Below, one piece after another: positions 10,603 to 23,515 of a stretch of 64,000 bases of DNA (position 1 is its first letter; each line of letters opens with the position of its first letter). The DNA lies in the NCBI RefSeq assembly GCF_004379255.2, contig NC_056039.1, positions 20,225,883 through 20,289,882 of the forward strand, read 5' to 3'. This DNA is from Salvia splendens. Taxonomy: Eukaryota > Streptophyta > Magnoliopsida > Lamiales > Lamiaceae. The translations under genes were made by a program, and so were the position numbers. The notes under the pieces were generated by a model that ran no database searches, had not been told where the DNA came from, and saw only the letters and a list, made by a program, of their open reading frames with translations.

Positions 10603-10785
10603 AGGTACTCAATCATATCAGATTCTTCGTCATCTGTGGAACATGCCTGACATCGTTCAAGGTGCAGATAATCCCGACGAGGAGATAATACCGACGCCTG
10701 ACTTTCTGTGGCTGAACTAGTTGGCTGTTGTCGATCTTCTCTGATGTGAGAGCAGATCGAACATCTTCCAGAGACAGTTTCTTTC

Positions 10786-11193
10786 CTAGTCATAAAAGAC
10801 AACGAAATTCTCATACGACTCAGGAAATGAAACTAGCAGAATTAAATCATCATCCTCATCTTCTACTTTACCATCAACATTACGTAAATCTAGCAAAATT
10901 TTGTTCAAATTTTCTTGATAATCCCGAAGGGGCATACCTTCCTGCATGAGTAATCGGAACAGATGTTGTTTCAGAAGCAGCTTATTGGTTAGAGACTTTG
11001 TCATCTATAAACGCTCCAACTTCATCCAGAGGGCAGCCGCAGTTTCCTGATCAGCAACTTCGATGATAACATCGTCAGACAGGCACTACATGATTGTCGA
11101 GTGAGCCTTTTCATCTAGGGTTACCCACTCGTCATCCTTCTTGTCTGCCTTCTTCGCTTTTCCTTTTTCCGTTATCGCATCTTGATCAGCCAT
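10786..11193 (-). pseudogene. Copia gag pseudogene
   Basis: Starting at ATG 11191-11193 (MADQDAITEKGK), the minus strand encodes Copia Gag of the UBN2 type: WMKLERL, then MTKSLTNKLLLKQHLF, then EDEDDDLILLVSFPESYENF. In-frame stops follow TI.M, ERL (where the family usually has Tyr) and VFYD. In an active element Gag forms the virus-like particle. The start lies about 120 bases inside the LTR, as expected. Confidence 0.8.
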
Positions 11194-11329
11194 AAATCGA
11201 AATTATTTCTCCCAGTGAATTTGTCGACCTTCACGTTCAGAGTAGACATCTTTGATCGATTAACACAGAAACCCTAACAGATGCGAAATTCAAAACCATA
11301 GTCCGAAAACCAGGCTCTAGATACCAGTT

Positions 11330-11635
11330 TGTTACGATAGAATAGAACAATTGTGTAATCGAGACAAACAGAAATGTAAAGAGACACAGAATTTACGTGG
11401 TTCACCAACGTCGTATTGGCTACATCCATGGGCAGAAAATGGAGAACAGATTGTATTCAGATTATTTTCAGATTACTTTCAGATTACAGAATTATGTGCC
11501 CTACTTCTATATAAATAGGCACACAGACGACGAGCTAGGCCCAATATAACAATTCGGCTAGCGGCAAACTATACAGATTCAAGACATACTAATAATCTGT
11601 ACCGTTAGAAAATGCCAACGGATGAAAAAATAACA
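11330..11635 (-). repeat. Copia LTR (5' LTR of a minus-strand element)
   Basis: 306 bp bounded by tgtta and taaca. On the minus strand a TATA-like ctatttatatag is central. Immediately inside it is actggtatctagagcc, a decayed initiator-Met-type primer-binding site (about 11311-11328). The matching 3' LTR is absent because the element is truncated near 10405. Confidence 0.75.
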
Positions 11636-12370
11636 TCAATAGAAAAATCAACACAATGTCAGTGGTTGACACCGTATTCACATCAACATATTGAAATTTT
11701 ACACTGTGTTCACTGTGTTGAAAAGTTTGGAGTTTGTACAATATATTGAATTTGCATTTTATCACTACTCTACCTAGAAATATATTTCTTGTCCTCTCCT
11801 AGTCGATTAAAAAGAAACTTGGTAATAAAATTTTCAATATAGGTTAGTCGATTAAGACTATTAAATTTTAAAAAAAATCTTAACGAATTGTTGATCACTT
11901 TTTAAAGAGAAATTATTTTTTAATGGCATAGCCTCGTCATAGAGAGGAGGAATTATAGGATAGCTTATTGGTAAAATATATACAAATAAAAATAAGAGTG
12001 GAACAAATCCCCATACACCGATATGTATTAACTATTTAATTTTTTATATTTAAATGCGTCGTTTATGAAAAAAATGAATTGTAAGGGGCTTAGCCCACCT
12101 CCGGTCCTTAATATGTCTTCCACTGACAACAATAGAGAGTAAAATAACATTAGATCCATAGAAAATAGAATCTTAGTTTTAAAATAAGAAATATAATATT
12201 GGCAACCCGAACTAAATTAGGAGAAGTTCTTCCACCTACTTGGTAGTCTAGTTACCCGAACTAAATTAGGTGTAGTTCTTCCACCTACTTGTTAATTTGG
12301 TTACTTGTTCTGTAATTTTGTTAAGCTTAAGTCAAATTCTTTAAAACAAGCGAATTTACTTTTATTTATA
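11636..12370. other. AT-rich stretch; short tandem duplication; hAT-like end
   Basis: No gene seen. Two 49-bp copies starting cccgaactaaattagg lie at 12206 and 12255. Around 12085-12118, 'ggggcttagccc' followed by 'tccactgac' resembles the right end of a hAT element with the expected gtccgccactg decayed. Confidence 0.35.
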
Positions 12371-12631
12371 CTCCCCTTCTGAACTAAGAAGACATCCTTT
12401 TCTTTTTAGTTTGTCCCAATCAAAATGACACATTTCTGTTTTCGTTAACTTTCTCTATGTAATTAATACATCCAACCACTTTTTTTCCTCTCTATTTAAA
12501 TATTCACCTCTCTTTCACTTTCTATTTAATACTTAACCCACTCTTTCTTTCTTCCCTTAACCATATTAACTAACTACTTCTAAAATCTCGTGGCGAATAA
12601 GAAATGTGTTATTTAGCTAGGACGGATAGAG
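12371..12631. mobile_element. Degenerate Stowaway-like MITE
   Basis: The ends ctccccttctg and gacggatagag are decayed inverted repeats. TA is present at 12369-12370 and 12632-12633. 261 bp. Confidence 0.55.
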
Positions 12632-13611
12632 TACTTTTTACAGTTATTATCTTCCCTAAGGGATCGATACCTATTATATTGCATTGAACGTTTGTTCTCT
12701 TGCAGATAATACTAGTATTTTTAGTTATTTATTGCTCCCTCTGCCTTAGAAAAGTATGAATTATTTCTTTTTTAATCCGTCCCTAAAAAATACTCCTATA
12801 AATTTTCTAATTTTATTAATTCTTTTCTTTCTAATAAGATGGAGTAAAAAATCTATGATCATTCAATACCATAGTGGCATAGTAACTTAGCTCACCAATA
12901 ACTTATTAACAAATAAAAATAAAAAGTACAACATGCCACATTAATTAGATACTAATCTATAGATATATATAGTGCCAGTTTTTTAGACGGCCACGTGGCA
13001 CAGTTTTGATTGGAAAATGAAGTTATTTTCCTTTTTTTTATTTTTATAATTTTTGTTGCCTTTTTATGAGTTAAAATTTCAGATCATATTTTAAAATCAG
13101 TTTGTCAATGCTTGGTAACTACCTTCTGAAGCACTTCTCACTCCTATTCTCGGTATCACACAATTAAGGTATAGGTGTAGGCCTATTACAATAGACAGAT
13201 CCTATAATACAATTAAATTGCAAAATGTAACTTTTTTTAATTTCTGCAAATCTGCAACTGCTTCTTTTGTTTCTCTCTTTGGAAGATCTTTAACCTGAAA
13301 ATAAAATCTAATGAAGAAAGATTATATTGGATATTGAATTAAAGAACATTTTTTTTCTATAATTATTGCAAATATTCACAAACCGACTTTAAAAAATTAT
13401 AGACGAATCTGATGTTTAATGTGCAAAACTCTAAAGCAGAATTTATTTTGATGGATTTTGACCCAAAGAAATATGAAGAATTCATAGAGTACTTTAATTG
13501 AGAGAATCTTGATTCAATTCGAAATAAAATAAACAGAAGAAAAAATTTGATGTGTAATATGCAGACTCCTAAAGTAGGATTTATATTGATGGATTTGGAT
13601 ACTAGGAAGTA
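12632..13611. other. AT-rich stretch with partial MITE end and a direct repeat
   Basis: A half Stowaway end (gctccctctgcc) lies at about 12734. A degenerate direct repeat of roughly 60 bp (gatgt.taat.tgca.a.t ... ttgatggatttt) occurs at about 13411 and 13549. No coding sequence was recognised. Confidence 0.35.
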
Positions 13612-13901
13612 CTCCTTCCGTTCCATAGTAGTGGAGTCATTTTGCTATTTTGGTGTGTTCCATAGTAGTGGAGTCATTTTGCTATTTTGGTGTATTCCAT
13701 AGTAGTGGAGTCATTTCCCTTTTTAGTAAAAAACAACACATTTCTTGTCACTTACTTTACTCTCTCTTACTTTATTTTCTCTTCAACTCTCAACTTTTTT
13801 CATTTTCTACTTTATTCTTCACTTACTTAATTCACTTAACACAATTTTTCTTAATTTCCTTGTCAGAAACAAATGTCTCCACTACTATGGAACGGAGGGA
13901 G
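13612..13901. mobile_element. Stowaway-like MITE with triplicated left end
   Basis: The ends ctccttccgttccatag and ctatggaacggagggag are inverted repeats with TA at 13610-13611 and 13902-13903. The left end is followed by a 37-bp unit (ttccatagtagtggagtcat...) present three times, starting at 13621, 13658 and 13695. The right end has only one copy. Confidence 0.85.
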
Positions 13902-15554
13902 TAGTATTAAAAATTTATATAGTAAATGACAGAATTTCCAAAATGTGAATTTGAAGGAACTAAACCATAATGAAACTTTACTCATTCTAATATGCGAATT
14001 CACCTACAGAGTTACTACTAATTGTTTAGTATAGTACCTCTTTATCTTCTTCTTCTTTCGTCTCTCTTCTCCTACTTTTTGCTGCACCACTATAGTTTAC
14101 CTAGCAACGTGCATTGCTGTAATCGGTGAGTGTGAGTAATCATTAGAATTAGAAGCAACATACCATATTTCAATTGCACCTATTTTTATTTCCAGATTTC
14201 TTTTTCTGATTTTTTCTCTAGGTTCTAACCGAGATGAGAGGAGGAGGCTCTACTTTTAAGTTTTGCTTGGTTTTACTTTATGGAGGGCTGCAGTGATATA
14301 TTACTAAATACTTAATAATAAAAAAAAGTTTTTTTTAAAACGCATTTTGATGTTTGTATATAAAAATGATACAAGTATATAGTTGTAGACTCTATATAAG
14401 TATAGTAACGGTAAATAAAAATATAATACTATCTTTATTACATATGTGCGTGTATACTTTTCTTTCTATTTATTCTATTTTAGGGGGTTTTTATTATTTT
14501 TTCTTTTTTCTCTATTTAGTCTCCTTAGACTGTTTGTTAATTTTAAAAATATATTTTAATTTAACTTTTCAGTTAGAATTTTTAGTTTTTAGTAATCTAC
14601 TGCTTACATATTATCCTATATTTACTTTGGTTTGTGATATATTTTTTTTATACATATTTATGTATTTCGAGTACTTATTAGATTATTTTAATAGTTTTAT
14701 ATATATTTTATTTTATCAATATTTATCTATTTTAAAGTAATTCCAATATAATTTTATTAGTGTTATAAAATATATTCATTTTCCCTGAATACTAATATTT
14801 TTTGTTAACCTTTTAATTATTATTATTATTATTATGTGAGATTTCTATTTAATTATTATGTTTTTTTGGGAACCTACATTTTTTAATGCCATCTGCAGAC
14901 CCATTTTTTAATCATATTAGCCCCACATTTTCTTCTATAAATAATTAAGTACCCACCTATTACTACTTCACAATCACCAAGCAACTCCATCACTCAACTT
15001 AAATGTTGTGGTATTTACCTTTGTTTTACCTCACAACAATCTGTTTCTGATTCTACTCTTCATTGCTTCAGCCGTATTTTATCCAAATAATCTAAACTGT
15101 GATGTTGGATTAACAGAAGTTATTATATCTTTTATTTTTTTTGAATAGTTTTACATTTACATGTGCTTCACAATGTTCTATTTATATATTCTCTATGTTC
15201 TTACATCTTAAATAGGAGAATCTCTTTTATTGTCGTAGCTTTCCTTATATGATTTTATGTTCATTGCTTCAGATACATCTCTTCATCACCTGCAATGTTG
15301 GATTAGTTATTAGTTTTTTTTAGTCTTCAAAACTGTCTGTATAGCAGTAGAATATAGAACTGTGTTTTTATCTTTCACCCCCACATTGTGGGAAGCTTCT
15401 CTTATCTGATGTTTCTGTCCAATGCTTCATATGTATCGTCTTCATACATATCTTCCTCATCTACTTGCGATGTTGGATTAGGTACTTTTTTTAGTTTTCA
15501 AAACTATTTGCATAGTAGAATAGAGAACTATGTTGTTATTTGTCATTTAAATTT
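13902..15554. other. AT-rich non-coding stretch
   Basis: Long T-rich runs and (tta)n at about 14817. Open frames here, including one of 128 codons at 14354, are composed almost entirely of F, L, I and Y and show no coding character. Three related segments with 'gatgttggatta' occur near 15103, 15295 and 15469, a decayed internal repeat. Confidence 0.35.
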
Positions 15555-15830
15555 AGGTTTGTAGTTCATATTGTGGATGGGAGATCCAATGCTACTCTTC
15601 TTCTTTGGGATCTTGAGAGAGTCCATTTTTTAGGTAAAAGAGTTGCTAATATTTACTGTTGCTAATAATGAGGTATTGATTCCTATATTTGAACATAGAT
15701 TTATGATATATGTTAATAGTTCTATACTACTGATTAAATTTTAAATATTGTAGGTTGCTGAATTTGATTATATTCCTAGAGAAATAGAGGAAAAGCCCGT
15801 TGTCAAATTGTTCTCTTTAAGGTGCTGTTG
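15555..15830 (+). pseudogene. RPA70-like (OB-fold) gene fragment
   Basis: A frame from 15555 reads RFVVHIVDGRSNATLLLWD then LERVHFLGKRVAN, the pattern of the C-terminal OB fold of plant RPA70-like proteins (usually V.D..G.A.F.LWDRE...LLGK). About 110 bases later, after AT-rich sequence, YIPREIEEK fits the segment that follows in that family. Stops and AT-rich gaps show it is dead. RPA-like genes are often carried by plant Helitrons, but no Helitron ends were identified here. Confidence 0.5.
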
Positions 15831-17024
15831 CGGAGTGATATGGAGTTTAGTGTTTATAACCCTTTTATTGTTAATACGTTTGCACATTAGCGGATGTTGT
15901 AAACAAGTTACATCCCCCAAATTTGGGGTTCTCAGGAATGTACTTTTGATCTTGGTTTTATTCTTTTTTGTGTATTTTACTTACATTATTAACCTATGTA
16001 CTATATATATTTATATACTCTAAATTTTTTTTCTGAATTTCTGTATTTTGTTAGATTGGTGAAGAAAGTTTTGTTTGTCCTATATCTTCTACATTAACCA
16101 AGGATGTTGAGTGTGAGCTGCTTGATGTCCATAGCCAAGAGATGTCTTGATCTGGATTTTGAATGGTGTGATGATGAAGTTTTAAAGAACAATAAGGTTG
16201 TCATTTGGTTAGAACAATCTTGTCACTGACCAGGGTGGAATGCTATCATTAGTATCTCAATTTCAATAGATTTTTTGTGCTTTGGTTTTATTTTTCTGGC
16301 CATTTGTTGATGTTACATGTTTGCCCATCTTAGAATGTTTTTGGGACCATATTTTTTTAGTTTATTGTTTAGTTTATTGTAATGATTCTGTGATGGTGCT
16401 GCTTGCCATTATTTTTTAGAGTCAAATTGTTAGGGGTGAGTTTCTGTTATGAATTTGTTTTGTTCAATTTGTTGTTTGCCATAATTTTTGGTTGTGTAAC
16501 TTAACATCTGCTTTTTATCTTTGTTAACTAAACCATGAACCCTAATTTCTATTCTAATCATACAAACTTTATGTTAAACTCTTAATGATATAATCTTAAT
16601 AAGCAAATTTTAATTTTTCATCATGTTAAAGATGTATAAATTCAGTCTACTCTATTGTGTTGTATCAAATTTATTTTAAAGTTTAACCACTATACGTTCT
16701 TTTGTTAGATCTTATAATTTTCAACCCCTATTTGTTATATCAACTTATTTTTAAGAATGTAACATATTTGAAACTATTCAAAGTAATTTTAATACCTGAA
16801 ATGATTATGGAATTAAGTTCTGATTTTATTGGTGATTATACTTTATATCCTACGGAAGTTAAACACATTATAAATTGGCTACTCAAAGTAGAACATTATT
16901 AAAGAGAATGGATTATGTAAAACAGATTATTTATAACCTACAAAAGTTAAAATTCTAATGTAGTTGTAATTGGCTATATAAGATGAAAAGTGAGATGTTG
17001 CTTACCTGTATACAATTTGATAAT
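15831..17024. other. AT-rich non-coding stretch
   Basis: It continues the RPA-like neighbourhood. A short frame near 16050 (GEESFVCPISSTLTKDVECE) may be a further decayed piece of the same gene. Nothing else is recognisable. Confidence 0.3.
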
Positions 17025-17612
17025 TTTGGAAGTTCAGAGGTTTTCTTTTGGTACTTTTTTTTACTATTTGTTTCTTTATAATATATTTACCACTAGAACT
17101 AATACATATTATTCCCTCTGTCCCTCAAATATTGTCACAGTTTGACCGGACACGGAATTTAAGAAATGTAATAGAAAGTGAGTTGAAAAAGTTAGTATGA
17201 TGTGGGTCCTACCTTTAAAGTATTAGTTTTATAATAAGTTAGTGGAATGTGAGGTCCATACCAAAAATGGTAACAAGTGAAATGTGACAAATTTTGTATG
17301 ACATACGGAAATGTAAAAATGTGATAAAATTTCAGGGACGAAGGGAGTATTACTTTTGCTTAACTTCAGTTGCCCTAATCTGGTGTTTCATTGCTTTCTG
17401 TCTCACCAGGACACTAACTGAGGTGTTGCTTGAGGTGTTGCTGACTGTAAGAGTGAAGCTGAAAGGTCTTGAAGTTCAGGTTTTTTATGATACTTTTTTT
17501 TGTTTGTTTATCGTATACTATATGTTTATCATAGAATACTACTCATACTTATTACTCTTGCTCATTTTAGTTGCTCTACTTTGGTGCTTCACTGCTGAAT
17601 TTATAACTAGGA
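17025..17612. repeat. Imperfect tandem duplication, first copy holding a MITE
   Basis: The first copy (17025-17111 plus 17348-17400) and second copy (17465-17612) share ggaagttcag/gaagttcagg, a tactttttttt tract, and 'gttgc.cta.t.tggtg.ttca'. The first is interrupted by the MITE at 17112-17347 and the second is not, so the MITE arrived in one copy only. Confidence 0.6.
17112..17347. mobile_element. Stowaway-like MITE
   Basis: The ends ttccctctgtccctc and gagggacgaagggag-like sequence (cagggacgaagggag) pair, with TA at 17110-17111 and 17348-17349. 236 bp. Confidence 0.85.
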
Positions 17613-18604
17613 TTTTGCATTTGTGTGAACGTTAGATCACTTAACATTTAACCAATTGTCTTATGATTTTGTAAATGTGTTATTTCATCCTCTGTATTAT
17701 TTTAGTTTAATATTTATTTTGTGTTTTGATTTTAAGTTGTAATTAGTCTTAGTATTAGCATATCAATCTTATGAACTTGGATATTAGCTCTTAGTATTAC
17801 CATATGAAGAAAGTAAGATTATTCTGCTAGGTTTAAGACCAAAACCATTTTTAGTTATACATTTTTAATCTTTTTTCAAGAAAAATTACTAGGGTTTCCT
17901 ACCAAAAACCAGTCCACTCCATAAACACAAGATCAAGAAAGAGCTCTTAGTAATGTGGTTTGAGATTTTCTCTCACTAGGATTTTTCTCTCCAGGATCCT
18001 AGCACCTCACTCTCTGCTGAGCACACTTTCCGTCCACCTTCAACCATCCTCCCTCCTTACTCTTAGCCCCATTTCACAGTAGAGAAACTCCAGTCGCAAA
18101 TCGGAGATCAGAGAATCTAAAACTGAAACGGGAGGTGTAGGTCCGGGGGGTGTGAGACGATGGTAGCATTCAAAACCTCGTGCTAGGTCTGTCCGGCGGG
18201 GTTCACAAGTTTCTACGCTGATTTCACATTTGTTTTTTCTGGCGACGGCGAGTGGGGTAGCTGAATATCGCGGCTGGTCTAGCCGGCGATACCCTCCACG
18301 GTGAACGGAGCAAGCTTAGATTTTGGAAGCTCGCTCTTAAAGGCTAACGGCAGCATTCTGTAAGGTGAACAAAAATCGGGTCTGGTCTGGCCGGCGATTA
18401 CCAGGAGCTGTTAACAGTTTCTGGTGAACAGTACTTTAAAGAAATTATTTCCGGTTTTTTTCCAACTATGGCATGCTTTAAACTGCAACATTGCTAATTT
18501 CGTGGAGCTTCATTCTTAGTATGCCGTCATAGTTGTTTTTGTGTTCTTCAAGTAGAATCAAGCTTCACTGCTGAATTTATAACTAGGAGCTTCATTCTTA
18601 GTAT

Positions 18605-21600
18605 GCCACTTGGAATATAAGGGGCTTGCAACAACCCTCTAAACAAGCTGCAATCGTCGACTTCGTTAAAGCAAATAGAGTTGACGTTTTGGGGATCCTT
18701 GAAACAAAGATGGATCCCGAGAATCTTAAATATTTCTTGCGGAATTACTTCCCTGATTGGAAATCTGCGAACAACTTCTAACTAATCAGTAATGGCCGAA
18801 TGTTGCTTATGTCGAACCCGGCCAAGGCAGACGTGGAGCCCATTATGGTGGAAGCACAGAACATCAACGTCAAAATTAGATGCATGCTTTCCAATAATTA
18901 TTTCCTTTTTTCTCTTGTCTACGGGCTATATTCCCTTACTGAAAGATTGCCTATGTGGGATTCATTGATAGACTTCATTTATGATGACCAACCAGCTCTT
19001 GTTAGTGGGGATTTCAATTGTGTATTGTCGCCAGATGAAAGAATGGGGGACAGGGTGGCTACAGAATATGAGATGAAAGACCCAATTGACACATGCACTT
19101 TATTAGGCCTAGATGACATGCATTATTCGGGCTGCACGTTCACTTGGACTAACGGAACAAGGTTCAGCAAGATTGACTGTATAGTTGCAAACGAGGCATG
19201 GCATGACAACAAATTCATTGCTTCCACAGTATTCAGGCCCTCCAGTGCTCTCTCTGACCATTCGCTTGCGATAACAACACTCTTTGGAGACACGGTATCT
19301 TTTCCAAAATCCTTCAAGTTCTTCAACTTATGGACTAACCATGCAGCGTATGATCCTTTGGTCAATGATAAGTGGCCCATAAATGTTAGCGGCACTGCTC
19401 AGTTTGTGCTTGCTAAGAGAGGAAAGACACTCAAATTCCACCTTAAGGAATTCAACTTTAAGGAAACAAGCCTAATCTTCAAACGAGCAAAGGAAGCAGC
19501 TTTTGAGCTTGAGAAGATGCAGCTCCAACTAGATGCAGACACAAACAACCTTCGGCTTCGAGAGGAGATCAAAATTTTGAGGCAAAAGGCAAAAGATTGG
19601 GGTCGGTAGGAGAGGCAATTCTTCAGCCAGAAAGCCAAGCTCAAGCACCTTTTGTTGAGTGACCGGAACACCTCCTTCTATGACTCACTTGTCAACAGGA
19701 ATAATGCCCGCAATTACATTGCATTCCTTTGCGAAGAAAATGGCCAAGTACTAAGGGAACCGAGGGTGATCATTGATAAGTTTGTTGACTACTTCTCTGG
19801 CTTGTTCGGAGTGAGGAAAGAACTGAGCAGATCTGCATGGAGACACTGCAAAATGGATACACTTTGAACACCGACGAAGCATGGGAGTTAATCAAAATCA
19901 TCACGGATGACGAAATTAAAGAGATAGTCTTTTCCATTGGGAGCAACAAGGCTCCTGGACCGGACGATTATACCGCAACTTTCTATAAGAAATCTTGGGA
20001 CACAAGTCGGAAAAGATGTCATCGACGCTGTCAAGGAATTCTTCAGAACACGTAAGCTATTAAGGAGGCTAAACATTATTGTGGTTTCACTCATTCCTAA
20101 GACTTCATCGAACCCAAAAGTGGGTGATTATAGACCCATTGCTTGCTGCCACGTTATCTATAAAGTGATAACCAAGATCATCTCCAAGAGGATGTCTTCC
20201 CTACTTCCAAAGATTGTTAATCAAGCACAGTCAGCTTTCATCCCAGGCCGAAGCATCATGGACAACATTTGTTTGGCACAAGAGCTGGTCAGAGGCTACA
20301 TGATCAAGAGGTCTACCCCACTGTGTGCAGTCAAAATTGATCTTAGAAAGGCATATGATACTATCAGTTGGGAATTTTTGAGATCGGTCATGCTAGGACT
20401 TAAGTTCCACCCTATCTTCATCGAATGGGTAATGGAGTGTGTCACAACTCCATCGTTCTCTATTGCAATCAATGGCAGCCCACATGGGTTCTTCCAGGGC
20501 AAATCAGAGTTATGACAGGGGCATCCAATGTCACTGTACCTCTTCATCTTATGTATTGAATATCTCTCAAGACTCTTGTAGGTAAGAACAACAGAAGACT
20601 TCAATTATCATGCCAAGTGTGCAACACTAGGCATCACACACCTTGCCTTTGTGGACGACTTGATGTTATTTTGTAGAGGAGACGTGGGATCCATGACTAT
20701 CCTTTCCAAGACACTGGAGGAATTTACATGGTGCTCAAGACTTGAGATTAATAGGGAGAAGTCTCATCTATTCACAGCTGGTGTACATGGAGTCGAGCTC
20801 CAACAAATCAAGGAAACCTTTCATTTTGCTGATGGGCAGTTACCCATTAGGTATCTGGGCGTACCGCTAACCTCATTGCAACTCAAAGCATCCCATTACT
20901 CACCCCTTGTCAACAAAATTGCTTCGTTGACAAAGAAATGGACGGACAAGAACATTTCTTATGTTGGGCGAGCCGAGCTTATTAGATCAGTTCTGCAAGG
21001 TGTGGAGTGTTATTGGCTTCAAGTGTTCCCGTTGCCCGGGACTGTTATTGATAGGATCACTCGAGTGGCACGTATTTTCCTACGGGGCACAAAACAAGCA
21101 TCGGTCGCCTGGCAAGACCTTTGCCTACCGAAGGAGGAGGGAGACCTTGGATTCTAAAGCCTTAAATCATGGAATACGACACTTCTCTCGCGTGTCCTTT
21201 GGAATATCTTCTCCAAAAAGGATCTCTTTGTATTAAATGGGTGCACAATGTGTACATTGGACGCGGGGATTTATGGGACTGGACCGCAAGGAAGAGAGAC
21301 CCACCCCTCATCAAACCTTTACTTGCCAACTGGGATTTTCTACTCCAAAACATGCCGCGAGACAAAGTGCCGAGATTACTGGGGACTTGGTACCAGTCTA
21401 CAGGGTCAGCAGAAGCATATGAATGGTTTCGACCGAAGGGCGAGCGTAGATTTTGGCCTAAACATGTGTGGAAAGGGTACATCCCTCCAAAGTACTCCTT
21501 TACCACCTGGCAGGGGAAGACTCCCAACCCGAGGCAGACTCACATACCTCGACATTGATCGGGTATGTCCACTATGTAACGTGGAACTAGAACGGCCAGC

Positions 21601-21803
21601 TATTTTTTCTTCTCATGCAACACAACTAGAAGAACTTGGCAAGATATTAAGATATGGCTTGGAATCAGAAGACCCCTCACAACAATACCAAGTGCCATTA
21701 AATGGATGACGCGAGAGAATGTTGGATCAGCTGTCATGAAGAAAGCAAAATGGATAGCCCTTGCTGCAATGGTAAGTCTCACGTGGAAAGCTTGAAATGC
21801 GCT
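18605..21803 (+). pseudogene. LINE ORF2 pseudogene (endonuclease and reverse transcriptase), 5' part
   Basis: The apurinic endonuclease begins ATWNIRGLQQPSKQ with the Glu motif ILETKM, then VSGDFNCVLSPDERMG and SDHSLA near 19255. The reverse transcriptase shows APGPDDYTATFYK, SLIPKT, DYRPIACC, AFIPGRSIMDN, KIDLRKAYDTISWEFL and the catalytic box FVDD at 20648-20659. The zf-RVT region has RLTYLDIDRVCPLCN. Breaks: in-frame stops at 18779, 19607, 20513, 20573 and 21155, and frameshifts near 19840, 20000 and 21170. The family's protein nicks target DNA and copies its own RNA into it. This copy cannot. Confidence 0.9.
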
Positions 21804-23307
21804 TGAAAGAGCAGGTTTGCATAGGTGTCGTTCAAACAAGGATGTATCCTACTGATTAGGATGAAACAATCCCCTGCTAGGCCTAAAACCTGGTATCAAT
21901 AATTCCTCAACCCTCTTCTACTGGGTAGTATAGTGAAGGTAGGGGTCGAATCCAACAGAGATGGTGACGGTTGGAGTGATTGCGGTGATATTCTGGAAAG
22001 GTTTGGTTAGCTACCACGCTTGGGGTTGAGACTTATCTAGACTGGAATTTAAGGTGGTACTCTACTGACTAGGAGGTGGGAAAGGTGTGGACAGGCGGCT
22101 GTGTACGTGGAAAGTGGGGAACATGGTTTTCAGGAAGAATATGGAAAGTGCTAGTTTACTATAAAAGGTAAAACAAAATATCAGAGGAAAAAAAGTAGTT
22201 AGGTGACTAGGCTGACAGATCTGTAGGGTACTAGCTGAAAAGGTAGAAAAAGTAAAGGACAAAAGCGAAAGTAACTAAAAAGTAAAAGTGGTCCCAAACT
22301 TGGATGTGGATGTTATCTTCTTCGACATGAATAAACTCAGATCAACAATCTCAGATTTCATGGATGAGAAACACAGATTAACAAACTTCACAGCTCAGAT
22401 CTACAATTAAAACTTCGAATCAAAAGATTGAACACTGAAACTGCAATTATGCTTACTGGTCAACATGTAAGGTGGCAGAATAACGTAAACTCAGATTTCA
22501 CACTAAGACACTTCTGGAAAATAAATCTAAACAGCCACTGAACTAACAAATCACAGATCGAACAACTCAAAATGAAATCATGCTTCCAACACTTAGAAAT
22601 TACTGAAACAACTAGATCTAAGCTACCTAGGCAGAATGAAGCAGAATTGATCAGAAAGAGATGCATAAAAACAACTTCATTGCATAAAACGTTTGGATCT
22701 CAACAAAACACTTCAAAGGATGATAAGTACTGAAAATGCAGCAGATCCAACGATAGAAAACAAGTATAGGTTAACTAAGAAAGCGAATAAAGATTGTTTT
22801 GCCACTCCGGGCAATGGAACTGCTACGACTACGGAATAAACTGGCTGGAACGAGAGAATGGAACTCCGGCGAACTGATGATCTTCAAGTGACCATGGCTG
22901 TGGCGAGGAACGAGACTCTGGACTGGGCTGAAGGACTGAACTACCGAGAGAATTCTACCTAAGAGTGATGATGATGAAAATTATCCGTTCCCCTCTCTCT
23001 CCAAGTGGCTTCCTTTTATAGGGAGGCTTACCCTTGATTTTAGGGTAAAACCTTGTGGCGAGATGACTTCTTTGCCGTTAATTGTGGTTGATCCGTCCCA
23101 CCTATCCTTCTTCTCCATCTCGAGACATTTTTGCATGTATACTGGTCAGTACGTAATCGTTCTGACGCCCTTTTCACCTGAAGTATCTGAAGCTTTGCCT
23201 ACTGGCTAGAACACTCAACCTGCACACTTTGAGCAACTGTTTTGCAGATATAATCAATTATGCACATCATACTGACCAGTAACCAAGGCCTAGAATACGA
23301 CTTATCA
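21804..23307 (-). repeat. 3' LTR of the Athila/Tat-type element
   Basis: 1504 bp, tgaaagagcagg...gacttatca on the plus strand. It contains A-rich and 'cagatc' rich segments with no coding content. Confidence 0.9.
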
Positions 23308-23515
23308 AACTGCTCACACTTACCACATGCTTGTCCTCAAGCGTGAAGAACAAACAAAAAGAAGTAAGTCGAATTCTAGCCTGGTTACTCCCCTGACCGA
23401 CTCTATCCTACCCTAGACTCTAACTATGACGCAAAGAAAAACACATAACAAAGACAAACACATAGAAGAAAACTAAAACACTTAGACACATTAACACAGT
23501 AATTGGGCTATATTT

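Noticed and set aside
14354..14740. 128-codon open frame that looks like membrane segments
   Set aside because: AT-rich DNA naturally gives F/L/I/Y-rich frames; no other coding evidence.
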